From JBAQMG01 sp049302575 (GTDB taxonomy: Bacteria > Bacillota > Desulfitobacteriia > Desulfitobacteriales > Desulfitobacteriaceae): a stretch of DNA of 64,000 nucleotides. The stretch is from NCBI GenBank assembly GCA_049302575.1, contig JBAQMG010000110.1:1-64000 (forward strand). Direction: 5' to 3'. Each line of letters opens with the position of its first letter. Position 1 is the stretch's first letter. A program made the position numbers and the translations under genes. Shown piece by piece: positions 8,674 to 16,474 of this stretch. Below the pieces are notes generated by a model that was given only the letters and a program-made list of their open reading frames with translations, did not search any database and had not been told where the DNA came from.

Positions 8674-8949
8674 CAAAGAAGAAGCACTAAACATAATGAG
8701 CAGCTAAACAGCCTAAGCGCCCAGATCGAATACTACACGAAATACATAAGCAGTAATCTTAATTGGAAACTGGCAGGCATTTTCTCAGACAAAATGTCTG
8801 CCAGAACTATTCGTAAAAGAAAACAGTTCCAGAGAACGATGACCTTGTGTCGAGCTGGCAAAATAGACTTCATCATTACCAAATACATAAAGCGTTTCAG
8901 CAGAAATAGTTACGGTTTTTCTGCTTGCAAGTTTAAACTGATTTGGTGA
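8674..8949 (+). pseudogene. Decayed serine recombinase fragment
   Basis: An open frame without a start codon encodes LNSLSAQIEYYTKYISSN, WKLAGIFSDKMSARTIRKRK, TLCRAGKIDFIITKYIKRFS and RNSYGFS. This is the first part of a serine recombinase catalytic domain: the same order of elements occurs in the intact gene at 7038 (ESLKAQIDKYQK, WKLVKTYSDIASGRNT, DLIITKSISRFGRNT). The catalytic Ser segment upstream and everything past SRNS are missing. Stop codons upstream (around 8591 and 8671) and short in-frame pieces such as MKKTKVKLSKLNSDVV (from 8541) suggest several mutations. Confidence 0.7.
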
Positions 8950-8983
8950 GATGTTTTAAATTAGTGAAAGAGTAAAAAGATAA

Positions 8984-9026
8984 ATTTGTCCCTGATGTTG
9001 ATTATTTGTCCCGAGTGCTATATAAT
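8984..9026 (+). promoter_or_regulatory. ietAS promoter with two ATTTGTCCC direct repeats (candidate operator)
   Basis: TTGATT (8998-9003), exactly 17 bases, then TATAAT (9021-9026). The 9-mer ATTTGTCCC occurs at 8984-8992 and again at 9004-9012, spaced 20 bases (two helical turns); the first copy sits just upstream of the -35 and the second in the spacer. This is the layout of an autorepressor site; IetA ends in a helix-turn-helix. Confidence 0.65.
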
Positions 9027-9046
9027 GGATTCAGAGGTGAACAAAA

Positions 9047-10084
9047 ATGAAAAAAAAGAACGTCTTGAACTTAATAAAATATCACGCCGAAAAAAATGAT
9101 GCTGCTTTTAGAAACGAAGCATACGAAATAGCAAAATATTTCGACGAAACAAATAATTACCAGCTTTCCGAGTATATCATGGCACTTTTGTCGGACACGA
9201 ACACTTTCTCTCCGCAAATGGACACTACGACGCATGTGTTTTTTAAACGAATAGACGTTAACGCTGATTCGCTTCCCTTGCCGGATAGCATAAAAGACAG
9301 TGTTTTAGGAATTGTAAATGCAATTGGTCATAATGCAGGGGTCAACAAATTTTTGTTCGAAGGACCTCCGGGAACTGGAAAAACTGAAACTGCAAAACAA
9401 ATCGCGCGCATACTTGAGAGAGAATTGTTTGCGGTTGATTTTGATTTAGTCATTGACAGCAAGCTCGGTCAAACATCTAAGAACATAGCGAGTCTTTTCG
9501 ATGAAATTCGCAATCTGTCGCATCCGGAAAAAGTCGTTGTCTTGTTCGATGAGATAGACGCAATAGCTATTGACAGAATTAATTCAAATGATTTGCGTGA
9601 AATGGGAAGAGCCACGTCTTCGGTATTGAAGGGGTTGGACGGTTTGAATGGCGACGTAGTGCTAATTGCTACTACTAATCTGTACAAATCTTTCGACAAA
9701 GCCTTGACAAGAAGATTTGATTCCGTGATAGATTTCAGCAGTTATACTCAAGAAGATTTGCTGGATATTGGCGAAATAATATTAAATGAATTGTTAATCA
9801 AATTCAAATCTGCTGGCAGAAATATGAGGCTGTTTAGAAAAATCCTTGGTTGCACGAAGCAAATCCCTTATCCAGGTGAGTTGAAAAATCTTATAAAGAC
9901 TTCATTGGCTTTTAGCGATCCCAATAGTGAATACGACTACCTGAAAAGACTCTATGGTGCCGTAAACAAACGCAATGCAGAAACCAATTTAAGGGACATG
10001 CAAAACAAAGGGTTCACGGTGAGAGAAATTGAAATTTTAACCGGGGTTTCCAAAAGTCAGGTATCTCGAGAGTTGAAGGAGTAA
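9047..10084 (+). CDS. ietA: AAA ATPase of IetAS-type system
   Basis: A 345-residue AAA+ ATPase: Walker A GPPGTGKTET near residue 107, Walker B VVVLFDEIDA near 163, sensor ATTNL near 208 and an arginine finger segment LTRRFD. The last 30 residues (FTVREIEILTGVSKSQVSRE) look like a helix-turn-helix. The neighbour, 6 bases downstream, is a subtilase. This pairing matches IetA/IetS, described first as a plasmid toxin-antitoxin pair in Agrobacterium (ATPase antitoxin, protease toxin) and later listed among antiphage systems; the name here rests on gene pairing and motifs, not on a search. ATG 9047 has GAGGTG 9 bases upstream. The base composition is AT-rich relative to the flanking core genes. Confidence 0.8.
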   Translation: MKKKNVLNLIKYHAEKNDAAFRNEAYEIAKYFDETNNYQLSEYIMALLSDTNTFSPQMDTTTHVFFKRIDVNADSLPLPDSIKDSVLGIVNAIGHNAGVNKFLFEGPPGTGKTETAKQIARILERELFAVDFDLVIDSKLGQTSKNIASLFDEIRNLSHPEKVVVLFDEIDAIAIDRINSNDLREMGRATSSVLKGLDGLNGDVVLIATTNLYKSFDKALTRRFDSVIDFSSYTQEDLLDIGEIILNELLIKFKSAGRNMRLFRKILGCTKQIPYPGELKNLIKTSLAFSDPNSEYDYLKRLYGAVNKRNAETNLRDMQNKGFTVREIEILTGVSKSQVSRELKE

Positions 10085-10090
10085 TTGCGC

Positions 10091-12310
10091 ATGAATAATC
10101 TATTACAATTAAAAGGAACATTCGAACAAGTATCAAGCAATTCACAACCTGGAGCCCCAAATTTACCTGCCGGAAAATCCGTTAAAGTTTCACAGCTAGA
10201 ACAACTAAAAAGAAATTTAGTGGAATTAAAAAGGTTTTGGTCAAAGGAAAATATATTTCCTGGAGCGTTGATTAGCGTGTACTATAATAAAGTTGCCGCT
10301 AAAAGCAATAGGATGCAAGGTTTGTTATCCAAGGGCAGCATTACAGCAAATGGTTCTATTGTTGGCGCGAGATTTACGAATGATGAATCGCCGAAACATA
10401 TAATCACCCATTATGTTTCCATTGAATTAATAGACGAGTCAATTGAACGCTTAGATATATGCATTAACGTATTTAACAAACAATTTGATGGGACGATCAC
10501 CCATGACGTCATAAAGAAAATCAATTCAAAGCAAATTGCCTTTGCTCCATCAAAGACTGCAAAAACAAATTTTCTCAAAGTAATAGTAGATGCTTTTTAT
10601 GTTGAAAAATTTGATGTATTAGTTGATGATATAGATTTAAAAGATGAATCTATTATCACTATATATAAAACAGATGTTAAAGCGACGAAGCTTATGGAAA
10701 AAATAGGTATTAATCTGCAGTTTGCTAGAGTTATGGATGATACGACCATTTTATTGAGACCTGATGAATTAACTCTTTTAAAACAAAAAGCTCCATATTT
10801 AATATCTATGGCAGTTAAGGACATAACACAACTAACAAAAGTTGATTTTGATTTTTGTGATGATATTGTTATCAGTATTCCTTCCCCTAAAAATGAACCT
10901 ACGATCGGCGTAATTGATACTATGTTTGGTGAAAATGTTTACTTTTCTGAGTGGGTTGAATTTAAGAATATGTTACCCAAAGAAATTCAATTATCGCCAA
11001 GCGACTATAAGCATGGAACGGCGGTATCGTCTATTATAGTAGACGGTCCGTCAGCTAATCCACGTATGGATGATGGTTGCGGTAGGTTTCGCGTACGACA
11101 TTTTGGCGTTGCTGCCGGAAATCAGTTTAGTTCATTTACGATTTTAAGAAATATCAATGAAATAATATCCTCAAACAAAGATATTAAAGTTTGGAATTTA
11201 TCCCTTGGATCTAAACTTGAAATCAATCCAAACTTTATTTCACCGGAAGCAGCAATATTGGACAGAATACAATATGAAAATGATGTAATGTTTGTTATTG
11301 CCGGAACCAATAAAGTATCTACTGAAAAACAACCTAAGGCTATCGGGGCTCCAGCTGACTCTATAAATTCGCTGGTTGTTAATTCTGTTGATTTTAATAA
11401 TCGCCCCGCCTCTTATACTCGGCAAGGTCCGGTCTTATCATTTTTTACAAAACCTGACATTAGCTATTACGGTGGCGATGGAACAAATAATATGCGAGTT
11501 TGCACTCCAACCGGCGAAGCGTTCGTAAGAGGAACTTCTTTTGCGGCCCCGTGGATAGCAAGGAAAATGTCTTATTTAATTAATATTCTAGGCTTAAGCA
11601 GAGAAGTGGCAAAAGCTCTAATAATAAATGCAGCAACCGGGTGGAACAAACAAGGAGTCGACTCTTCTCTTATTGGGCACGGAATAGTTCCAATGAAAAT
11701 TGATGATGTTGTTCGTTGTCCGGATGCTGAGATACAATTTGTTTTATCGGGTATTTCGGAAAAATACGACACTTACAATTATAATATTCCTGTGCCCATA
11801 AGTAAGGATAAGCATCCTTTTATTGCAAAAGCCACTTTATGTTATTTCCCGTGTTGTTCTCGAAATCAAGGTGTTGATTATACGAATACGGAGCTTGAAA
11901 TACAATTTGGCAGGTTGACTGATAATGGAATAAAACCCATAGATAATAATTATCAAAGTGCGGAAGCCGAACATTTTACATGGGAGGAAGACGCAAGAAG
12001 GTATTTTAGAAAATGGGATAATGTGAAGCACATCAGGGAGATATCAAAAAGAGGCAATCGAGCGAAAAAATACTACGACAAAGGAATTTGGGGATTAAGT
12101 TTAAAAACAAAAGAACGTTTGGATGAAAAATATGGAGTAGGTATAAAATTTGGTATCGTAGTAACGTTAAAAGAAATAGATGGCGTCAATCGAATCGATG
12201 ATTTTATAAAAAATTGTTCCCTCAGAGGATGGCTTGTCAATAAAATTGATGTTGAAAATAGAATTGATATTTACAATGTTGCTGAAGAAGAAATCGATTT
12301 TAATGATTGA
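10091..12310 (+). CDS. ietS: Subtilisin-family serine protease (S8) of IetAS-type system
   Basis: A 739-residue cytoplasmic subtilase with no signal peptide. The catalytic triad is visible: Asp in IGVIDTMFG (about residue 275), His in KHGTAVSSIIVDG (about 311) and Ser in GTSFAAPW (about 482). About 260 residues precede the protease domain, and about 200 residues after it show no known fold. In IetAS the protease is the toxic or effector part, restrained by the ATPase. ATG 10091 is preferred over TTG 10085 because AAGGAG (10076-10081) then has 9-base spacing. All three catalytic residues are intact and the frame is unbroken, so the system looks functional. Confidence 0.85.
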   Translation: MNNLLQLKGTFEQVSSNSQPGAPNLPAGKSVKVSQLEQLKRNLVELKRFWSKENIFPGALISVYYNKVAAKSNRMQGLLSKGSITANGSIVGARFTNDESPKHIITHYVSIELIDESIERLDICINVFNKQFDGTITHDVIKKINSKQIAFAPSKTAKTNFLKVIVDAFYVEKFDVLVDDIDLKDESIITIYKTDVKATKLMEKIGINLQFARVMDDTTILLRPDELTLLKQKAPYLISMAVKDITQLTKVDFDFCDDIVISIPSPKNEPTIGVIDTMFGENVYFSEWVEFKNMLPKEIQLSPSDYKHGTAVSSIIVDGPSANPRMDDGCGRFRVRHFGVAAGNQFSSFTILRNINEIISSNKDIKVWNLSLGSKLEINPNFISPEAAILDRIQYENDVMFVIAGTNKVSTEKQPKAIGAPADSINSLVVNSVDFNNRPASYTRQGPVLSFFTKPDISYYGGDGTNNMRVCTPTGEAFVRGTSFAAPWIARKMSYLINILGLSREVAKALIINAATGWNKQGVDSSLIGHGIVPMKIDDVVRCPDAEIQFVLSGISEKYDTYNYNIPVPISKDKHPFIAKATLCYFPCCSRNQGVDYTNTELEIQFGRLTDNGIKPIDNNYQSAEAEHFTWEEDARRYFRKWDNVKHIREISKRGNRAKKYYDKGIWGLSLKTKERLDEKYGVGIKFGIVVTLKEIDGVNRIDDFIKNCSLRGWLVNKIDVENRIDIYNVAEEEIDFND

Positions 12311-12454
12311 GCATATTGTTGCATCTGCAAAAGAGAGGGAAGCATCAAAATGGAAAAAAAGGTTAAGGCAAATATAGTTAATAAGACGATAACGGTATTC
12401 CTGGTCTAAGATTATAAATAAATCTGCAAGTAAGGGATGCACTAATATAAACTG

Positions 12455-12490
12455 AAAAGGAATACTCTTCATTTAGCTTATTCCTTTTTA
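12455..12490 (+). terminator. Probable terminator after ietAS
   Basis: aaaaggaata (12455-12464) pairs with tattcctttt (12479-12488), 14-base loop, followed by ta. A short frame from 12351 (MEKKVKANIVNKTITV) before it resembles the N-terminal leader of a recombinase and is cut by a stop. Confidence 0.55.
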
Positions 12491-12562
12491 CGCAACATTG
12501 AGTTGCGAATTGCAATAAGTGATATATTAAGCGCGGGAAAATCTTTTGCTAATAGTGGAGTA

Positions 12563-12748
12563 CTATCCAAGATTTATCTTCAACGTGTCGGGGTCACCAT
12601 TGTCTTCATCTTCATATGCTCCGTACATCACTTTGCTGGTGGTATCGCCATGGGCGAATTGCAACGGCGCACCACTTGTGATGAGATTGCGCTATGTCAG
12701 TCCCGTGAAGATGGAGCTCGATCCGGCCTCATCAGATCGTTCGAGCAA
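12563..12748 (-). pseudogene. Gene remnant on the minus strand, function unknown
   Basis: Read on the minus strand from TTG 12748, the frame gives LERSDEAGSSSIFTGLT, a TAG, then RNLITSGAPLQFAHGDTTSK and MYGAYEDEDNGDP, ending at TAG 12565. The sequence is protein-like and more GC-rich than its surroundings; two plus-strand frames over the same bases look like shadows. I do not recognise the family. It is probably the tail of a mobile-element gene. Confidence 0.3.
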
Positions 12749-12815
12749 AGCCTATTCTAATTTTAAGTGTACTTTTGGCTAAATTTTAGCTTAAATACAT
12801 AAGATAACGATACAC

Positions 12816-12862
12816 AATGCTTAATTATGAATTATGCATTATGCAGTATAATGATGTTGGCA
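12816..12862. repeat. AT-rich palindromic repeat (taattatgaattatgcattatg family)
   Basis: Alternating ttaattatgaattatgcatt and tatgcag units; the same family recurs at 23148-23212, 24541-24602 and 39743-39912. Confidence 0.7.
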
Positions 12863-12974
12863 GGAATTTAACTATTTGTCACGAATATAAAATAAGTTAA
12901 CCAACTAAATTTCAAATGGGGTTTAAAACTTAACTTAAAGTAAGTGTTCTTTAAGAGTATTAAGGAGCGATGGC

Positions 12975-13733
12975 ATGGTTTCAGTTAAGGGTAAGGTTAG
13001 TTTCCAAAAGGAATTAGAAGAAGTTCAAGAGCAGTTACGTCGAGAAATTACCTTGAAGGCAGCAAGATTTGATGAACTTGTTCCCTTGGTAATGGACGAG
13101 TTGGATAACAATGCCTGTCCAGCAATTATTTTGGCTGTCAGTAAAGCCTGTGGCTATGTCGGTAAACAGGCAATAACTCTTAGTGTTATCGTCCAGTATG
13201 TTTATATGGCGGATAAGGTTCATCGCCTAATGCAGGATGGAGAAGCTATACCAGAAGAATTACGCCAGTTTCCTGTACTTGTAGGTGATTTTTTCTTTGG
13301 TAAATTCTTCTTAGGACTATGCCGAACGAAATTACTCGTCTATTTAGCACCGATAGCCCGAGTTATTGCTACAATGAGTCAAGGCTCAATAATCCGCTGG
13401 TTAGCTAAGGATAAACAACTTAGTCAAGCTGAGCATCTGGAGATTTTAGATCGTGAAACTGCTAGTTTAACAGGCTTGGCAGCCCGCATTGGAGCGGAGT
13501 TAGCAGGAGTTTCGCCTTTGTTGCAGCAAAAATGTGAAACCTTTGGGCATCTTTTAGGTTTAGCTTGGGCAGCAAGGAACGAACAAATGGATAACTCGGT
13601 GGTACTGAAAATTCTCCGTAGAGCGGCAGAAGTCTTTGACGAAGTTCCCAGCAGTGATTTCCGTGAACACCTTCTTGAACTTTTTCATTATGTCGAGGAT
13701 CGACTTTATCTCTCGCCAGATTCCAGACTTTAA
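12975..13733 (+). CDS. Catalytically dead polyprenyl-synthase homologue
   Basis: A 252-residue all-helical protein. Its middle, FPVLVGDFFFGKFFLGLC, matches the VLTGDYLFAKSLEL segment of trans-prenyl synthases, and the region GLAWAARNEQMD lies where the second Asp-rich motif (QIVDDILD) should be; the first Asp-rich motif is replaced by YVYMADKVHRLM. Without either DDxxD it cannot bind Mg-pyrophosphate normally. Some prenyl synthases are heterodimers with a non-catalytic subunit, so it may partner the synthase at 17567; it is not an obvious HepS. ATG 12975 follows AAGGAG. It is the first gene of the menaquinone group. Confidence 0.6.
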   Translation: MVSVKGKVSFQKELEEVQEQLRREITLKAARFDELVPLVMDELDNNACPAIILAVSKACGYVGKQAITLSVIVQYVYMADKVHRLMQDGEAIPEELRQFPVLVGDFFFGKFFLGLCRTKLLVYLAPIARVIATMSQGSIIRWLAKDKQLSQAEHLEILDRETASLTGLAARIGAELAGVSPLLQQKCETFGHLLGLAWAARNEQMDNSVVLKILRRAAEVFDEVPSSDFREHLLELFHYVEDRLYLSPDSRL

Positions 13734-13758
13734 AAAAATCTTTTAAGAAAGGAAAATA

Positions 13759-14625
13759 ATGAGTAAGCTGAAAATTTTTTTTGAGATGATTAAGTTTGAA
13801 CATACTATTTTTGCCCTACCCTTTGCTTACCTAGGCGCTTTTTTAGCTGCCCGTCATACTCATGGTGGGTTCCCAACTGCCATGCAATTGTTTTGGATTA
13901 CTTTAGCTATGATTGGGGCTAGGACAGCTGCGATGTCGCTGAACAGAGTTATCGATAGACATATTGATGCGCGTAATCCTCGTACAGCTATGCGGGCTTT
14001 GCCGATTGGGCTACTTGGAACAGCTGAGGTTTACGGCTATGTAGTGCTATCTTTTGGTTTACTTGGTTTTGCAGCTTATAAGCTCAACCTTTTGGCGTTA
14101 GAACTTATGCCGATCGCTGTTTTTTTCCTAGTCTTATATTCATATACCAAAAGGTTTACCTGGACCTGTCATATTGTATTGGGAATAGCTTTAGGATTAG
14201 CACCTGTAGGAGCTTGGCTGGGGATTACCGGACATTGGGCTTTACCACCTGTTCTTTTAGGCTTGGGAGTAATGACTTGGACAGCTGGCTTTGATGTGGT
14301 TTACGCTTGTCAAGATGTTGAGTTTGACCGCCAAGAAGGTTTATATTCGATTCCAGCGAAATTTGGTCTAACCAGAGGGTTGGAGGTTTCTGCAGTTCTA
14401 CATGTTTTGGCACCTCTATTATTTATTGCAGTCGGCGTACTCATGCCTTTAAACTGGATCTATTATCTTGGAGTATTGGGTGCTGTAATTTTACTTTATC
14501 GACAACACAGAATTGTCTCTGCGAAGGATTTGAGCAAGATAGGGGTAGCTTTTTTTAATCTGAATGGTTATTTAAGTGTGCTGCTTTTTGCTTTTTCACT
14601 GATTGATCTTTTTATTTTTATCTAA
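13759..14625 (+). CDS. UbiA-family polyprenyltransferase of menaquinone synthesis (MqnP-like)
   Basis: Integral membrane prenyltransferase of 288 residues with about eight to nine helices. The first Asp-rich motif is SLNRVIDRHIDARNPRT (NxxxDxxxD) and the second is YACQDVEFDRQEGLYSIP (DxxxD). These position it in the UbiA family; next to mqn genes it is most likely MqnP, which attaches the isoprenoid chain in the futalosine pathway. ATG 13759 has AAGAAAGGA upstream. It is 25 bases downstream of the dead prenyl-synthase homologue and just ahead of mqnE-mqnC. Confidence 0.85.
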   Translation: MSKLKIFFEMIKFEHTIFALPFAYLGAFLAARHTHGGFPTAMQLFWITLAMIGARTAAMSLNRVIDRHIDARNPRTAMRALPIGLLGTAEVYGYVVLSFGLLGFAAYKLNLLALELMPIAVFFLVLYSYTKRFTWTCHIVLGIALGLAPVGAWLGITGHWALPPVLLGLGVMTWTAGFDVVYACQDVEFDRQEGLYSIPAKFGLTRGLEVSAVLHVLAPLLFIAVGVLMPLNWIYYLGVLGAVILLYRQHRIVSAKDLSKIGVAFFNLNGYLSVLLFAFSLIDLFIFI

Positions 14626-14641
14626 GGAAGTGGTTGAGGTG

Positions 14642-16471
14642 ATGGGGTTCTTTTCTAGTAGCGAATTGCAGGATTTAATTAATCAAGTTGAAAGAGGAGA
14701 GCGCCTAGATCGCGAAGCTGGTATACGACTAATGAAAAGCAAGGATCTCTTGGCTCTGGGATATATGGCTAATTTAGTGAGGGAACGTAAAAATGGCAAT
14801 AAGACTTACTTTAGCGTTAATCGCCAAGAAACCGAACATGGTCTAGGAAAGAGCACTAATGTGACGATGCTTTACGGCCATACTGAAACGCTGGCGGAAC
14901 GGATCGATCATTTAATAAAACTAAGAGAGTTGCAGGATATAAGAGCGTGTTTTTTATCGTTTATGCCTCTTCCGTTAAATTCAAAGAATACTCAATTAGA
15001 AGATTGTTTAGGTGTGGGTGACACAACAGGTTTTGAGGACCTTAAAATTTTAGCTGTTTCTAGGATATTACTTGATAATTTTGACCATATTCAGACCTCT
15101 TGGAGTATGCTGGGACATAAGTTAGCTCAAGTATCGTTAGCTTTTGGCGTGGATGATTTAGCTGGAACGGAAACTGACCAAGCTATGACTAAAAAGGCCT
15201 TAGTCGACCTGATTCAAAAGGCAGGGCGAGAGGCGTATTCGATGCTCGATGCACGAGGTTCGATGCGCGAACGTCGAACATTAACCCTCGAACCTCGCGC
15301 GTCGGGCCTCGCGACTCGCAAAGGAGAACGTAGGCAAGCTGAAATTTTAGCTATCCTGGAAAGACGGTTAGCCGGTGAACGTTTGAACGTTGACGAAGGG
15401 GTACGTTTGCTGGAAGGAGCAGGCTTACTGGAGCTTGGTCAAGCTGCCGAGCTTATAAAGCAGCAACTGCATCCGCAAAATGTCGTGACCTTCGTGATTG
15501 ATCGCAATATTAACTACACGAATATCTGCACTTGTAAGTGCAAATTCTGTGCGTTTTACTGTGATGAAGGACAAGCCGAAGGATATGTATTAGCTCGTGA
15601 AGAGTTATTTGCCAAGATTGAGGAAACGATAGCTCTTGGGGGTACTCAATTATTGATTCAGGGAGGGCTTAATCCTGGACTGAGTTTGCCATATTTTGAG
15701 GAAATGCTGCAAGAGATTAAGCGTCGCTATACGATCCATCTCCATTCCTTCAGTCCGCCGGAGATTTGGGATTTGGCTCAAAAATCCGGTTTGAAACTTG
15801 AAGCTGTCCTGCTGCGTCTGAAAGCAGCTGGGTTGGATTCAATTCCGGGTGGAGGGGCAGAAATCCTCGATGATCGGGTACGACAGCTAATCAGTCCCAA
15901 TAAAATAAATTGGCAACAATGGCTGGAAGTTATGACCACTGCCCACCGTTTGGGTATGAAAACGACGGCAACCATGATGTTTGGCCATGTAGAAACTTTG
16001 AGAGAGCGAATTCTTCATATGCTGCGAATTCGTGAGGCACAGGATCAAACAGGGGGGTTCACGGCCTTCATTCCCTGGAGTTTTGCTCCTAAACATACGG
16101 CACTGGGTGGGGAAGGTAGTACTGGGGTAGATTACCTTAGAACGTTAGCCGTAGCCCGCTTAATGTTGGATAATGTGCCAAATATTCAAGCATCTTGGGT
16201 CACACAGGGTGCTAAAATGGCTCAGGTAGCTTTACGTTTCGGAGCAAATGACTTTGGCAGTACGATGCTTGAAGAAAATGTGGTAAGGGCAGCAGGGGTA
16301 CAAACACGTGTCCCCTTAGAGGAAATTATTCATTGTATCGAAGATGCCGGACATATCGCGGTTCAAAGAAATACGCACTACGAATGGCTAAAGGTTTACC
16401 CAAAATCGGAAGTTCGAGGTTCGAACCTTACCAATCGAACATCGAGCATCGAGCATCGAATAGGGGGTTAA
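14642..16471 (+). CDS. mqnC: Fused MqnE-MqnC menaquinone radical SAM protein; MqnE half lacks its radical SAM core
   Basis: A 609-residue protein. Residues 1-200 resemble the two ends of aminofutalosine synthase MqnE (LMKSKDLLALGYMANLVRER, then STNVTMLYGHTETLAERIDH) but the stretch between, which in MqnE holds CxxxCxxC and most of the barrel (roughly 130-150 residues), is missing: NKTYFSVNRQ runs straight into ETEHGLGKSTN. A linker follows, then a full-length MqnC (cyclic dehypoxanthinyl futalosine synthase) from about residue 240 with ICTCKCKFCAFY. The linker (15240-15320) and the last 20 residues are encoded by the GC-rich dispersed repeat. ATG 14642 is preferred; upstream GTGs are possible. 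The MqnC half should work; the MqnE half cannot. Confidence 0.8.
   Translation: MGFFSSSELQDLINQVERGERLDREAGIRLMKSKDLLALGYMANLVRERKNGNKTYFSVNRQETEHGLGKSTNVTMLYGHTETLAERIDHLIKLRELQDIRACFLSFMPLPLNSKNTQLEDCLGVGDTTGFEDLKILAVSRILLDNFDHIQTSWSMLGHKLAQVSLAFGVDDLAGTETDQAMTKKALVDLIQKAGREAYSMLDARGSMRERRTLTLEPRASGLATRKGERRQAEILAILERRLAGERLNVDEGVRLLEGAGLLELGQAAELIKQQLHPQNVVTFVIDRNINYTNICTCKCKFCAFYCDEGQAEGYVLAREELFAKIEETIALGGTQLLIQGGLNPGLSLPYFEEMLQEIKRRYTIHLHSFSPPEIWDLAQKSGLKLEAVLLRLKAAGLDSIPGGGAEILDDRVRQLISPNKINWQQWLEVMTTAHRLGMKTTATMMFGHVETLRERILHMLRIREAQDQTGGFTAFIPWSFAPKHTALGGEGSTGVDYLRTLAVARLMLDNVPNIQASWVTQGAKMAQVALRFGANDFGSTMLEENVVRAAGVQTRVPLEEIIHCIEDAGHIAVQRNTHYEWLKVYPKSEVRGSNLTNRTSSIEHRIGG
15238..15322. 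repeat. GC-rich dispersed repeat inside mqnE-mqnC (coding linker)
   Basis: The bases gatgctcgatgcacgagg, cgatgcgcgaacgtcgaac and ctcgcgcgtcgggcctcgcg are the same small units as at 2837-2950 and 36222-36356. They are in frame and encode the arginine-rich linker DARGSMRERRTLTLEPRASG between the two domains. Confidence 0.75.
16408..16462. repeat. GC-rich dispersed repeat at the 3' end of mqnE-mqnC
   Basis: Units gaagttcgaggttcgaacc and atcgagcatcgagcatcgaa encode the extra C-terminal tail SEVRGSNLTNRTSSIEHRIG, which is beyond the normal MqnC end. Confidence 0.7.
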
Positions 16472-16474
16472 CGG

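Larger units (their letters stand above)
8442..9046. other. Gene-poor stretch of the island
   Basis: Apart from the recombinase fragment and the ietA promoter, I see only a 16-codon ORF at 8541 with AAAGGG upstream, followed by a lysine-rich region broken by stops. It looks like recombinase leader decay. Confidence 0.4.
12311..12974. other. Right border of the accessory island
   Basis: It holds the ietAS terminator, the minus-strand remnant, an AT-rich palindromic repeat unit (about 12816-12860) and then about 110 bases with nothing recognisable before the next gene. I found no repeat of the tRNA-Pro 3' end, so the right boundary cannot be fixed. Confidence 0.45.

Noticed and set aside
12503..12782. 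Two overlapping plus-strand ORFs in the island border
   Set aside because: The opposite strand reads more convincingly as protein over the same bases, and neither has a ribosome-binding site.
6661..12974. Integration by duplication of the tRNA-Pro 3' end
   Set aside because: No second copy of the tRNA 3' end was found by eye up to 12974.
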